From the NCBI RefSeq assembly GCF_039555335.1, contig NC_092639.1, positions 34,318,353-34,382,352 of the forward strand: DNA of 64,000 nt, in the 5' to 3' direction. This document shows, piece after piece, positions 11,717-24,595 of this stretch. The stretch comes from Amphiura filiformis. Lineage: Eukaryota > Echinodermata > Ophiuroidea > Amphilepidida > Amphiuridae. The position numbers and the translations under genes were made by a program. Each line of letters begins with the position of its first letter. Position 1 is the stretch's first letter. The notes beneath the pieces were generated by a model. It saw only the letters and a list, made by a program, of their open reading frames with translations. It made no database searches and was not told where the DNA came from.

Positions 11717-12429
11717 ATAGTTGAGTTATTGACTAATGGAGTTCCAATATATTAAAGGCCCTTCAAGGCAAGAAAGCAACGCGTAACCTTTAGTTTTCGA
11801 CAACCCGTCACTTTTTTTTTCTTTGCTCTTCTTTTTACACAAGTTAATTTCCCTCATTTTTCAGGCCCTGCCCTCTATCGGGGGCTAATTTATAGACTAA
11901 GCTTGTTGGCTATTGTTTTTGAGTGCTAATTGTTTCTTTGTAGCCCTGCGCAGCAACCTTGAACAATATTGTCTTTGGGCGCTATCTTAAGGGTTACAAT
12001 TTTTTGGGTCAACCAATTCAAAGTTTTGTGTGCACTGATAATTATTATTAGGCATGTCCACTAAAAATTGAAGTACTTTTAAATTGATTCAGACCTAACT
12101 TATTGGCTGGGAATTGATGAAAGAAACATTTTGGCGTTTAAATAATCTTAATCGGACGTTTCATTCCAGTGATATGGCCTTTTGAGTGTTACGGTTTTAT
12201 ATAGGGCTGCTAGAACATGTTAAAAAGTTAAAGTCCAAAAAGGATTACTAACAGAAAGTGCAATTTTAAGGTACTTTTTCTTAATGTATTTATTAACTAG
12301 CGTTATCTGGAACATTATATTTGCTTATAACAACATGAAAATAAGATCATCCTGAAAATTTAATCGATTTTGTTGACATACAACAAAAAATATAAGACCT
12401 CAAAACCCATGGTTTGTTTGGTGAAACCG

Positions 12430-12900
12430 CAAGCATGATCATAGATGGCCGCCATGGAAAATATCTCCATAGAGGAGATGAACAATAAGTGCATTATTTC
12501 AAATGAATGGCGGTAGTCTTAAACATTGTTCAATCTTTTACGGTCAGCACATTTTATCTTCAAACATTATTATATTTCATCATGGCATAAGTTTGGTAAT
12601 ATTAATCACTACCAATTTTGAGAAATTTGCTCCAACTCAAAGGTTATCTTTAATACATTGAGCAATACACTGTGTGTGCATGGAAGCCATGATGGATAGC
12701 ATATGAAATGGACATGGTAGTGAGAAGTGCATGATTTGAGATGGGCCGCGGTAGGCTTAAACATTCTTAAATTTCTTAACATCCTGTACATTTTGTCTTC
12801 AAAAATAGTTACATTTTATGACTATGTAAGTTTGCTTGTCTGATTCACTCCAAATTCGGAAATAATTGCGTTTGAACACCTGATGCACGGAATGGTGTCA
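12430..12900. repeat. Diverged tandem duplication, unit about 240 bases
   Basis: The stretch 12430-12660 (GGCGGTAGTCTTAAACATT ... CATTTTATCTTCAAA ... CATGGCATAAGTTTG) is repeated in the same order at 12680-12900 (CGCGGTAGGCTTAAACATT ... CATTTTGTCTTCAAA). The copies are perhaps 65-70% alike by eye. No coding content is seen. Confidence 0.55.
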
Positions 12901-13659
12901 CTTCAACCTGTTGTAGTTCTCATCTCATTAAATTTTTCATTAAAAAAGTTGATCTCTGCATGGAGGAAGGTCCTCTCTATTTACTGACCAATCAGGAAAA
13001 AGTTTGGTTAATGTTTTCCGGTGGAATCAGGAATTTCTTGAAACACCCTGATATAGGCCTACATTTGGATCAAAAACAAGTATGTACGCCATTTAACAGG
13101 CCTGGGATTTCTTGTATTGATCAGTTTCTCCATAGACAATACGTGTGTGAGTGCACGCACACAGTAAATGAAAAATCGTTCTAATAGAAACTGTATGGAC
13201 AGTGGGCATCCCTATTATTATACTGTATGTTTGCAAAATTTGTCTGTTTGCATCAAATCCTGCGTATAATGGCCGTTTAATGCTCAATGAAATCGTGGAG
13301 GCACACCTAGTGGTTTAGAGATCTTCATCCTATGTCTTCAGCGGGAAAATCACGATTGCTCACATGTTTGCTATTGATACGTATAGTGTGTCTCGTTCCG
13401 GAGTCTCGTTTCAAGTTGCAGAGAGTAACGCATTGTTGGATTTTGCAGATTCGAGTCATGCAGATACGGTGCGTTTACGCGGTTGCGTTGCCAAATCGCC
13501 CTTCTACACGTGTGTATACGCCCCACGGAATTAGTGTGCACGATTCAAATCTGTCACTGTACGGAAAGCGATATCGGACCCCACCGACATGCTATGGTTT
13601 ACCGCCACCGACAGGTTACATACCGTGCCCGATATGTTTGCCGCCACTGATAAAATATA

Positions 13660-13890
13660 TCGGTAGCGGTGACCTATGCCGACGCTTTGTATAAATCATC
13701 GGTGGCGGCTCAGAAATGCCGATGCCGATGTTTTGTATAAAGGCGGCTCGGTAATGCCGACGCCGATGTTTTGTAAAACTTCGGCTAAATGCCGACGCCG
13801 ATATTTTCACAACGTCGGCAATTGCCGACGCCGATGTTTTGTACAACGTCGGCTAATTTCCGACGCCGATGTTTTGTACAACGTTTTGTA
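13660..13890. repeat. GCCGACG minisatellite, left tip of the giant element
   Basis: About six units of 35-45 bases built on GCCGACGCCGATGTTTTGTA and ACGTCGGC, so each unit can fold on itself. It is mirrored at 30575-30760. A short related cluster occurs inside the arms (19440-19540 and 25170-25265). Confidence 0.8.
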
Positions 13891-13932
13891 GGCTTTTTTT
13901 GGGGGGGGGGTGCGTATAGCCAGTGATCATTA

Positions 13933-14289
13933 GGCAGAGTTAAATAAAAAAACATGTTTCACGTCCGGGTTTTTGAAAAAAAAAAGGAAGTGGTGGCTTT
14001 TTGTTTTTATTTTTTATCACAAAAGCGGTGTTTTAGCGTATACAATAATGCCTGGAAAAAGGAGGAGGACTCTTTTTATTTGTTGTTCTGAGAGATAGGC
14101 CTCCTTTAACTATCACAGAACCTTGTAAAAGTGTTTCTTGTATATTAGCAAGGCTATATAAGCATCTCTACTTCCTAGACATGATATCTTGAAAAGTTAT
14201 AACTGAATAAAAAAAATCCAAATATTTTGAAGAAACCTCCAAAAAAGCAGCGGGAGGGAACGTGAAACATGTTTATTTTTTATTTGGCC
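13933..14289. mobile_element. PIF/Harbinger-like MITE, left-arm copy
   Basis: The terminal repeats run ACATGTTTCACGTCC ... GAACGTGAAACATGT and end in GGC/GCC. TTA flanks both sides (13930-13932, 14290-14292). The mirrored copy is 30177-30533, and a sister copy is at 22637-23029. Confidence 0.65.
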
Positions 14290-14639
14290 TTACCAAAAAC
14301 GTATATAAAATCACATTATGCTACTACGATACACTGCTGTTGTTTGCGATGCCTGCTTGATGTCGCGGCGTATTAAAGCACACATTCGGCTGGAATTACC
14401 AGCCACAAACTTCGTTGAAACTTCGATATGAAGCGGTGTGTGGCCTAAATAGTGTCGGCTGTAATCACCAGCCGTCTGCGTTGAAACAATGGCGATGTTT
14501 TCTGTTAGGCAATGTGTATGTTGCTACCGTAACTTGTTACCTTTCGTGTTGAACCAATGGCGTACATGTAGCATCATCGATGGCAAAATTTAATACAAAA
14601 TCCAATAGGAAAACTGCGGAAAAACGACCTGTTGCCCCC

Positions 14640-16260
14640 CTCCCATCAGACCCAGTACCCATCATGGTCGGTGCCCCCCCAAGGGCGGATCCATGACTGG
14701 TTCCCCCGGGGTGCTTTAAAAAGAATCGTAGGCTATCAAAAATGTGCGCGAAGCGGGCATCGCGTGGCGCTTGCGCGACGCAGGGGGGTGTCTGAGGGGT
14801 GATTTGCCCCCTCAGAAGTAAGAAACTTTTGCAAAATGAAGACCTAATTGAAGCAATTTGGTGGACCAGTGTGTAAAATTTTAGATTGAAATAGTCGAAA
14901 AAATTGAGAAATGACAGGGCATGAAGCTGTTCGTGGACAAAATTTCCCTATTGTTATAGGCCTATTAAATTGTTTTAAACATAAATTGGCAAATGTTGAA
15001 AACAGAAGCGAAAATGGCCACTATGCAGGGGGTGTCTGAGGGGGGATGGTGCCCCTCAGAAGTTGGAAATTTTGCAAAATGAAGACCTACTTGAAGCGAT
15101 TTGGTGGACCATTTTGTCACTATTAGTGTGTAAAATTTTTAGATTGAAAATGTTTGAATGACGGCCCTACCAATGAAGCCTTAATTCGTGGACAAGTTTT
15201 CCCTATTATTGTCGTCTAGTGACTTTGGTGACCGTGTAATAGGCCCTGCATATCGGCGGGCCCACAGTAATTTTCACAAGCTTTTGGTACGAGGACCCGC
15301 CTTCAAGCAATGCGGAAAATAATTGCAGACCTATAGGGCCTATACTTACGATCGACCCGACTGTGCGGTTTTTTTAGGCATGGACCATCTCAATTTAACT
15401 TTTTCTCTCCTCCTTTTCTCCCTTTCTCTTCTCTCTTCTCCTTTTTTTACCTCTTTCCCCCTATTTTTTCCTCTCATTTCCTCTTTTTTTTGGGAGGAGG
15501 GCCACTTCCCCTAAACCGTGACCAATACGGGGGTCCAGAGTGTTGAAAGGTAGTACAGGTGCGGAATAATGGGAAGAAGAAGCATGGAGATAAAATTAAA
15601 AATAACTGTCTCCCCAGGGGGTAAAATTAAAAAAAAAAAAAAGAAAAATCGCTTGCCCCCCCCCTCTCGGCCCGCCAAAAATTCTTTGCCCCCCCCCCTT
15701 GCACATGCCAAATTTTTGGGATCCCAATTTCGAAATCTTAAATGGTCTATATACATGTTGCGATCGCAGCGAGCAGGAAAATGTGCATATTTAAGCGTTT
15801 CTGTAGCGTTTTTCTAAGCCTTTTTAGCACGTTTTATTTAAAAGGCGCCCCATTATGAATGTGTGCCAAAATCGCTTGCCCCCCCCTTCTCGGATAGCCA
15901 AAATTGCTTGCCCCCTTTCGGCTCGCCAACCCCCCATTTTACCCTCCCCAGGGCTCATAATTATTGCACAGCCCCTCAGATACCCCCTGCGTATGGATAA
16001 AGAACTGGTCGTTGTCCCTTCTGCATTGGACCCGTGCACTTTATGTTTTAAGCAATAACTTAATAATTAGGCATACAGTAATAGTAAATAACAGTTCACG
16101 AATGGCTTCAATTGAGCCTTTATTTTCACACTTTTTTTAACTAAAATTTTACACAATAATAAAATTTTACACAATGATATTGTTAAAATCGTCCACAAAA
16201 TAGCTTCAATTGGGACTTCATTTGGCAAAATTGGTTAACTTCTCAGGGGGAATATCCCCC
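14640..16260. repeat. Arrayed diverged repeats and C-rich modules, left arm
   Basis: Units of about 200 bases with a fixed word order recur at ~14770-14950, ~15030-15210 and inverted at ~16100-16260. The order is CAGGGGGTGTCTGAGGGG, CCCCTCAGAAGT, GCAAAATGAAGACC, TTGGTGGACC. Between 15600 and 15970 lie C-rich blocks (TTGCCCCCCC ... GCCAAAA) ending GGGCTCATAATTATTGCACAG, like the MITE at 33443-33923. All mirrored at 26270-29160. Confidence 0.6.
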
Positions 16261-16263
16261 TTA

Positions 16264-16955
16264 CCCAGCAAACACAAAACGTTTTCGACATCATTCGCAA
16301 AAGGTTATAAAAGGTTGTCAGAAAACGTTTAAATGTCGGGTTATATAAAGGGTACATTAATGGTATAAAACGTGTTCATAACATTAAATAACATTTGTTG
16401 GTAATCTATTGCATAGCAAACACAAATGTTTTACAGAAAATATTGAAATGTCGGGTTATATAAAGGGTATAAAAACGTTTTAATAACATTCCAAAAACAT
16501 TTTTGAAAACTTGGTACAAATCATTCTAAACAGAATGTTATTTTGGGGTTTAAAACATATTTGGCAAAAAATGTTTGCCCAAAATATTTACAATAACGTT
16601 TTTAAAATGTTTTCACGACCTTTATATAACCCGACATTTAAATGTTATTAAAACGTTTTGTAAAAAACATTTTAAGAACATTTCTGTGTTTGCTGGGTGC
16701 AAATATTTTAACATAATGTTATTTAAGTGTTGACAAAATATTTGGCCAAAAAAAAAAAAAAAATAGTTTATAATGACATTTCGAAAACATTTTAAAAATA
16801 TTGTTGTAGTGTGTTTTCATACAAAACGTTTTAAAACGTTTTCATGACCTTTATATAACCCGACATTTTAATGTTATTAAAACGTTTTTACCTAAACCAA
16901 AACCCAAAATATAACTTATTTAAAACGTTTTAAAAACGTTTTTGTGTTTGCTGGG
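16264..16955. mobile_element. MITE with CCCAGCAAACAC ends, TA duplication
   Basis: The ends CCCAGCAAACACAAAACG and CGTTTTTGTGTTTGCTGGG are flanked by TA (16262-16263 and 16956-16957). The body repeats AAACGTTTT and TATATAACCCGACATTTAA. The mirrored place in the right arm (27461) has the empty site. A truncated relative lies at 25742-26260 and a fragment at ~50930-51115. Confidence 0.8.
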
Positions 16956-17344
16956 TAGATACCCCTGCGTATGCGTTAAGAAGATGTCGTTTTCGCTTCT
17001 GCTTCGGACACCCGGCACTTTATGTTTGAAGCAATAATTTATACAATAACAGTAAAAACTTTTCCACAAATGGCTTCAATTGGGCCGCCTTTTCATAAAT
17101 TTGTGGATTTTTCATACTGAAATTGTGCAAAAATGGTCCAACAAATGGCTTCAATTAGGTCTTCATTGTGCAAAGGTTTCTCACTTATGATGGGGAACAT
17201 CCCCCTCAGACACCCCCATCATTCCCCCTTCTCTGACTGTTCTAGATCCGCTACGGATTCTTTCACATATTGAAGAACAGATATTTTTACCAAAAACTCC
17301 ACTGCATACAAACCGCATCAATATTACGGCATCATAATACGTCG

Positions 17345-17735
17345 CCAGAGTTTCAACGAACGGGCAGCTGGTGATTACAGCCGAGTCTGTGGAACATGCA
17401 CACCGCGATGTAACTATTTTTGGTAAAACACACTACGTCGCCAGAGTTTCAACGAATGGGCAGCTGGTGATTAAAGCCGAGTCTGTGGAACATGCACACC
17501 GCGATGTAACTATTTTTGGTAAAACACATTACGTCGCCAGAGTTTCAACGAACGGGCAGCTGGTGATTACAGCCGAGTCTGTGGAACATGCACACCGCGA
17601 TGTAACTATTTTTGGTAAAACACACTACGTCGTCAGAGTTTCAACAAACGGGCAGCTGGTGATTACAGCCGAGTCTGTGGAACATGCACACCGCGACGTA
17701 ACCTTTTTTGGTAAAAAATTTCAAATATCTAAGTG
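17345..17735. repeat. 96-bp satellite, four units, left arm
   Basis: Four units with core CAGCTGGTGATTACAGCCGAG then CATGCACACCGCGATGTAAC. Ninety-six is divisible by three, so the frame stays open and looks like a 32-residue repeat protein. I regard that as a by-product of the period. The mirrored array (26625-27090) has five units. Confidence 0.8.
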
Positions 17736-18479
17736 TCAAATGACTCAATAACACGAGATCGGTGTAGAAAAGTGGTTTTAGATCAAAATTTGGCGAAATA
17801 ACGAATGTCTCAAAATTAAATTTTTGTCAAAATTTTCGGATGTCAAAAAATGATGTCAAATTACTCCAAAACACGAGATAGGTGTAGAAAAGTGTATTTA
17901 GATCGAAATTGGGCGAAATAAGGAATATCTAAAATTTTTGTCATTTTGCATGCAAAGGTTTCTCACTAATAGTGTCAAAACCGTCCTCAAAATAGCTTCA
18001 ATTGGGCCTTCATTTTGCAAATTTTTATAACTTCTCAGGGGGATATCCCCTTCATACACCCCTGCGTATACATAAAGAAGTTGTTTCTAGATCAAAATTC
18101 TGCGAAGTTACGAATATCTAAAAAAAAATTCTTAATGTCTAAAAATAGTGTAAAATGAGGACACGTGATCTGTGTAGCAAATCGCTTTTTAGATCAAAAT
18201 TCTGCGAAATCACAAAGGTCTAAAAATTCAGTTTTTTGGTCAAAAATTTTGGATGTCAAAAAATGGTGTCATATGACTCAAGGGCACGTGATCAGTATAG
18301 AAAAGTGGATTTTATATGAAAATTCTGCGAAGTCACGAATGTCTTAAACTTGAGAATTTTTTTTTAACCAAAAGCGATGTGCATCATACCAGCCGCGCCA
18401 GTTTTTAACATCCGAAAATTTGTGACCAAAAACCTCTTTCTACACCAATCACGTACCCTGAAATCATATGGCACAATTT

Positions 18480-18790
18480 GAGTCAAAATATAGGCCTATA
18501 CTCCTCGAATCGAAGAGTAAATGTTGAATAAAATAATTGCTCAACTCAAGTGGTAAATCTTACTCAACCTCAGTTGAGTACCGTTTTACTCTTATTTTGA
18601 GTCAAAAGGGAATACTCGATCCTGTAGTAGGCCTAATTCTTATCAACAAGATGAGTATAAACAATTAGCCCTGCCCAATCAAACTTGATGGAGTACAATT
18701 TACTCAAAAATGGAGTATTCTCCTTCTTACTGTTAAAAAGAGTAAGATTTTGCTCATATCTGGGCAATTCTTTTTTGCAGTGTAATAATT
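18480..18790. repeat. ACTCAA-rich repeat present only in the left arm
   Basis: About 300 bases full of GAGTAAA/ACTCAA words. They start near AATTTGAGTCAAAATA and end TTTTTTGCAGTGTAAT. I find no mirrored copy in the right arm, so it is probably another insertion, but its ends are not clear. Confidence 0.4.
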
Positions 18791-19619
18791 AATCAATCAG
18801 TCAATCAACCGTCCAATCGATTAATCAATCGTATCCATACATCTAAGGATATGAACCAAAAAATGACTCAAGGAAGCGACCCATCGATTATAAATATCCC
18901 CATCCATCCACCGTCAATCCATTCCCATCTAAAGACGGTCTAAACACTATGAATCATTCAAAAGGACTAGGATGTGTCATTATGATTCCCTTCCCTTTAT
19001 AAATGCGTTTCGCTAATTGTGTAGGCCGACATAAATCAGTGTTATACGCGTTTTCAGAAAAATTGGAATTACAGGATCTGGTTATTGAATAAATTTATTC
19101 ATCAAATTATTATGATGATAAAGCTATAGGCCCAGGCCCTATTGCAATGAGTGGTAAGCTCTCCTTCATATAATCTAAAGGCCTACATTTCATCTCGAGT
19201 GCCATCACATTCATTTTATACCCAAAAACCCTAATTTTTTAGGTCTTTTGGGGAAAAAGTGTAGGAGTATATCTTCAATACAAATATGATGGAATCTTTT
19301 TCATCCAAGCTACATACACTTTAAGTAGGCATACATATCATTTGTAAAGTTTACTTCGAGGACTGAAATGTTAAGTGTCAAAAATAAATTTAATAATTTG
19401 TTATAAAATTTGTATCATATCTCGAATTAAAAAAAGTTGCCGATGCCGATGTTTTGTATAACGTCGGTGGCGGTCGCCGACGTTTTGTATAACGTCGGTA
19501 CTTGCCGACGCCGATGTTTTGTATAACGTCGGTACCGGAGACTTATAGATAGGGGCGTAGCTATTACCCATACTAAAGTGCACTACGTTTGTGATAATGC
19601 CTATACATGACGCGGCGTG

Positions 19620-19680
19620 TATGAAGCACACATTCGGCTGTAATGACCAGCCGCACACTTCGTTGAAACATTGGCCGACG
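19620..19680. repeat. Single copy of the CGGCTG hairpin core
   Basis: CGGCTGTAATGACCAGCCG can form a 6-bp stem and is followed by CTTCGTTGAAAC. It is the same core as in the 96-bp satellite and at 14380-14490. Mirrored at 25020-25085. Confidence 0.55.
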
Positions 19681-20109
19681 TTCTGTGTTGCCCTAACATG
19701 GCTTAAACAGTTCGCTATTAACGCTGCAATGAAGTTGTCCTTAGAAGGTTTATTTTTTAAGGAGAAATCGCACACGAAATGTGCAATGGGGGGTAGGATA
19801 TGATACAAATTTTATAACCAATTATTAAATTTCGCATTTTATAACAAATTATTAAAAATTGATATTTATTTTTGACACTTAACATTTCAGTCCTCGAAGT
19901 ACTTACAAATGATATGTAGGCCTATGCCTACTTAAAGTGTATGTAGCTTGGATGAAAAAGATTCCATCATATTTGCATTGAAGATATAGGCCTGCACTTT
20001 TTCAAATTTTTGGGGCAGCCAGGGGGGGGGTCAAGTATTTTATACGGCACACATTTATGGGGCACTTTTAAAATAACACGGTACTAATCGGTAGGCCTAC
20101 GCTCGCATC

Positions 20110-20268
20110 CAGTGGTGGCGCTACGCCCCCTTTGACCCCCCACTTTTTGAGGCAAAACCCTAAAATCAGGTAAATTTCCACTTTTTTTGCGGCAAGTTCC
20201 CCCCTGAAATCACTTCACCCCATTCCCCCATGCCCCCCCCCCCGAAAAATTTGCCTGGTGTCCCACTG
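20110..20268. mobile_element. hAT-type MITE, left-arm copy
   Basis: The ends CAGTGGTGGCGCTACG and GGTGTCCCACTG carry the 8-bp duplication CTCGCATC (20102-20109, 20269-20276). Its mirror is 24432-24595, so it was in place before the arms diverged. Confidence 0.75.
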
Positions 20269-20639
20269 CTCGCATCATAATAGACCATTTAAAGTTTGCA
20301 ATTTGAAAACCCAAAATTTTGCAAGGGGGAGGGGCAAAGATTTGTTGACAGACGGGGAAACAATTTTGGCAGGTCGAGAGGGGGGGGGGCAAGCTATATT
20401 TGGCACACCATTTTGAAATTCCATCATCCCCCATTAAAATGGACGTCATATAATTCTCTTCCCTTTATAATTGCGTAGGTCGACATACTAAGCCTAAGTC
20501 AGTGTACGCGGTTCAGAAACATTCGAATTGTGGGATCTGGTTGTTGAATATTCTTACTCATCAGAATATTATTACTCTAGAGGCTGATAATAAAGTTATA
20601 TTAAAATGAGTGGTAACTTCATATAATCTATAGGCCTAC

Positions 20640-21430
20640 ATTTCATCTCGAGTTGCCTATGTGGCCAACATGTATGCCATTTACTTGTCTCGTCTTGTCT
20701 TGTCTTCACAACAAAGTATTGTCTTTCTGAGTATCCTGTTCTTTGCACTATATTTAGGCCTACTACACGCAATATTATTATTGAGTAATAAAAGCATTTC
20801 TATTTTATTTGGATGACAATGTAAGTCGAGCTTTTGCTCTCATGGTCTCCCTACTACTATGCTTATGTATCTTAATTATTTAATTATTAAATTATATAGG
20901 TCTATATATTTGCATAGTAAAAATACACTAAAACTGAGTGCTATTCATTTTCCCAAATCACCAAGTTTTTAGGTATTTGGGGGAAAAAGTATGTATCTTC
21001 AATACGAAAGGTTCAAATTTTCATATTTATAAAGTTTACTTTGAGGACTGTTAATGTTAAATGTCAAAAAATATAATTTTTTAATAATTTGTTATAAAAT
21101 TTGTATTATATCGCGAATTTCAAAAAATCTATATTATTATTTGATATCCTAGTATTCAGAATGCAATTTGATGTGTCTGATGTGCTCTCAGCATGATCAT
21201 GTCCCACAAAAATACTGTGTAAACGTCGCTGTTCGAGCCCTTAACTGTAATCATCATGGCAATGTTCCACACAGGGATTTAGATAATTTATTTACTTCTG
21301 TTGTCATACAATCGCTAATGAATTTATCTTATTTACAATTCGAAATAGGTGATAATTGGGATATTAAGTAGCCAGCAATCTAGTGTGGATTTTGTTTAAA
21401 TGTTGCACATTTATGGCTTTAATAAGTCAA
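20640..21430. repeat. TTAA MITE-family segment, left arm near the centre
   Basis: It contains the family words CGAGGACTGTTAATGTTAAATGTC, CGCGAATTTC and ACAGTATTTTTGTGGGACATG (reverse form), ending CGAGCCC-TTAA near 21234-21244. This matches one end of the complete element at 62490-63200. Mirrored at 23100-23900. Copies also occur near 31290-31350 and 51236-51480. Confidence 0.55.
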
Positions 21431-21991
21431 TTTATCAACGGCATAGGGTGAATTCTCCTCATGTCACTTTAAGACGACATTATAGTTTAGTTGTTGCAAA
21501 TAATTTGTTTCTTGAAAATTGAAAAGAATCGGCAGAATCACATTGTATCATTATACAAACTTCTTGTCATTTCGATGTCACTTTTAGTTACATGTCAGAT
21601 AAATAGGTCTATAACTAAAATCATGAACATTTTGTGAAATGTGTCTCAAATATAGGCTCCACAAATCAATTGTATTAAACTGGATAAAGGTCTGCTTTCT
21701 CGGGGTCTGCTTTTGGTCAGATTGAAGATTTTTCTTGAAAATATCTAGGCCTACATCACGAAAATACCCCCCCCCGTAAAAATCATTCGCTATCGGCCGT
21801 GCTTCACATCATGAATTCAAATCAGTCGAACGTTCGGCAAAAGATAAAATAATTATGCCTGCGCCTGCATACAATCATGGGGATCTATGGTTAATCATGT
21901 TTATAATCATATATAGCCTACTTATACTCACTTATATACAGTCATGACTTGTGCCGTCAAGGATGATACGACCTCGATGTTTGTAATGTTT

Positions 21992-22058
21992 GACTTCCAT
22001 ATTAAGAATTATCATCGGCAATAATCTTCGAGCCATGCCACTTTAAACATATGGCAGT
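21992..22058. other. Centre of the giant inverted repeat
   Basis: The arms can be followed inward to TTTGTAATGTTT (~21980-21991) and AAACATTAC (~22059-22067). The roughly 67 bases between do not pair across the axis, apart from a small local TGCCA/TGGCA pairing. Confidence 0.6.
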
Positions 22059-22636
22059 AAACATTACGTAAAACACCGGCCGAGGTCGTATCAGCCGTAT
22101 CAATATGTGATACTACACAATCATGGTGTATAATCAGTGAGTATAAGTATATATGATTATAAACATGAGTAACTCATAGACCCTACATGATTGTATGCAG
22201 GCGCAGGCATAATTATTTTATCTTTTGCCGAACGTACTGATTTGAATTCATGATGTGAAGCACGGCCGATAGCGAATGATTTTTACGGGGGGGATTTTCC
22301 AGATGTAGGCCTAGATATTTTCAAGAAAATCTTCAATCTGACCAAAAGCAGACCCCGGGAAAGCAGACCTTTATCCATTTACAATTGATTTGTGGAGCCT
22401 ATATTTGAGACACATTTCACAAAATGTTCATGATTTTAGGTATAGACCTATTTATCTGAAATTGACATCGAGATGACAAGAAGTTAGTATATTAAATGAT
22501 ACAATGTGACATGCGAATTGTGATTCTGCCGATTCAATTTTCAAGAAACAAATTATTTGCAACAACTAAACTATAATGTCGTCTTAAAGTCCCGCTTAAA
22601 GTGACATGAGGAGAATTCACCCTATGCCGTTGATAA

Positions 22637-23029
22637 GGCCGAGTAAAAATAATACATGTTTCTCGTCCGCGCCCTCCTCCTGTTTTGAAGATTTTTCAAA
22701 TTTCTTTTTATTTTGTAAACTTTTAGTTATAACTTGTTGAAAAAGATGTTTCAGAAGTTGAAACTTATTTTACGGCTTTGTAAATACATAATACATCATT
22801 TAAGAAGAGTTTTGTGATCACTAGAGGGGCCTACCTCTCAAAGCAATAAAATAAAAAGGGCCTCCTCCTTTTTCTCAGATGATCGATCTGTATGTCGAAT
22901 ACCCAGAATATGGTGCCAAATACAGGTATTTAGCGTCGTTTTCCAATAAAAAATAGAAAATAAAAAGCCCCTTATCCTCCCAATTTTTAAAAACCCGGAC
23001 GAGAAACATATTTTTATTTTTACTTGGCC
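22637..23029. mobile_element. PIF/Harbinger-like MITE, right arm only, TAA duplication
   Basis: The ends GGCCGAGTAAAAATAATACA and TATTTTTACTTGGCC are flanked by TAA (22634-22636, 23030-23032). The left arm at ~21430 reads straight through the site, giving the empty allele. Same family as 13933-14289. Confidence 0.8.
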
Positions 23030-23952
23030 TAAATTGACTTATTAAAGCCATAAATGTGCAACATTTAAACAAAATACACACTAGATTGTTGGCTACTTAA
23101 TATCCCAATTATCACCTATTTCGAATTGTAAATCAGATAAATTCATTAGCGATTGTATGACAACAGAAGTAAATAAATTATCTAAATCCCTGTGTGGAAC
23201 ATTACCATGATGATTACAGTTAAGGGCTCGAACAGCGACGTTTACACAGTATTTTTTGTGGGACATGGTCATGCTGAGAGCACATCAGACACATCAAATT
23301 GCATTCTGAATACTATAGGATGTCAAATAATAATATAGATTTTTTAAAATTCGCGATATAATACAAATGTTATAACAAATTATTAAAAAATTAAATTTTT
23401 TGACATTTAACATTAACAGTCCTCAAAGTAAACTTTATAAATATGAAAATTTGAACCTTTCGTATTAAAGATACATACTTTTTCCCCCAAATACCTAAAA
23501 ACTAGGTGATTTGGGAAAATGAATAGCACTCAGTTTCAGTGTATTTTTATTATGCAAATATATAGACCTATATACTTTAAATAATTAAATAATTAAGATA
23601 CATAAGCATAGTAGTAGGTAGACCATACAGAGCAAAAGCTCGACTTAAATTGTCATCCAAATAAAATAGAAATGCTTTTATTACTCAATAATAATATTGA
23701 GTGTAGTATAATAGTGCAAAGAACAGGACACTCAGAAAGACAATACTTTGTTGTGAAGACAAGACAAGACGAGACAAGTAAATGGCATACATGTTGGCCA
23801 CATAGGCAACTCGAGATGAAATGTAGGCCTATAGATTATATGAAGTTACCACTCATTTTAATATAACTTTATTATCAGCCTCTAATAATATTCTGATGAG
23901 TAAGACTATTCAACAACCAGATCCCACAATTCGAATGTTTCTGAACCGCGTA

Positions 23953-24178
23953 CAGGCTGTATCAAAATGATTGGTACCCACCCGTTTTCATGTTTATTGA
24001 CAAGCCTGCTGCTTCCAAATGCAGCGGCGGATCACAGTAAAATGACACCAATTTGCAGTTTATAATCGTTCACATTATTTGTCTATAAATTAGGTGCATT
24101 CCATGTTACATTGTGATGTGGCAGTCCTGTCCCATAATCACAGAAAAGTGACGGTACCAATCATTTTGATACACCCTG
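23953..24178. mobile_element. Mariner-type MITE, right arm only, TA duplication
   Basis: The ends CAGGCTGTATCAAAATGATT and AATCATTTTGATACACCCTG are flanked by TA (23951-23952, 24179-24180). The left arm (~20495-20510) carries the uninterrupted GTGTACGCGGTTCAG. Confidence 0.8.
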
Positions 24179-24431
24179 TATAACACTGACTTAGGCCTAG
24201 GCCTATATGTCGACCTACGCAATTTGCGAAACGAATTTATAAAGGGAAGAGAATTATATGACGTGATGGGGGGATGATGGAATTTCAAAATGGTGTGCCA
24301 AAAATTGCTTGCCCCCCCCCCCCCCGACCTGCCAAAATTGTTTTCCCCGTCTGTCAACAAATCTTTGCCCTCCCCTTGCAAAATTTTGGGTCCTCAAATT
24401 GCAAACTTTAAATGGTCTATTATGATACGAG

Positions 24432-24595
24432 CAGTGGCGACACTAGGCAATTTTTTCGGGGGGGGCATGGGGGAATGGGGTGAAGTGATTTCAGGGGGGA
24501 AATTGCCGCAAAAAAGTGGAAATTTACCTGATTTTAGGGGTTTTGCCTCAAAAGTGTGTGGGGGGGGTCAAATGGGGGGCGTAGCGCCACCACTG
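24432..24595. mobile_element. hAT-type MITE, right-arm copy
   Basis: The ends CAGTGGCGACACTAGG and GTAGCGCCACCACTG carry 8-bp flanks GATACGAG and GATGCGAG, which differ at one base. Mirror of 20110-20268. Confidence 0.75.

Noticed and set aside
13660..13890. CRISPR-like array
   Set aside because: The units are self-complementary minisatellite with no unique spacers, in an animal genome.
17371..17751. 126-residue and (26570-27130) 186-residue repeat proteins of 32-residue units
   Set aside because: The open frames follow from a 96-bp satellite period divisible by three. The same core occurs elsewhere outside any frame, and the array lies in a non-coding palindrome.
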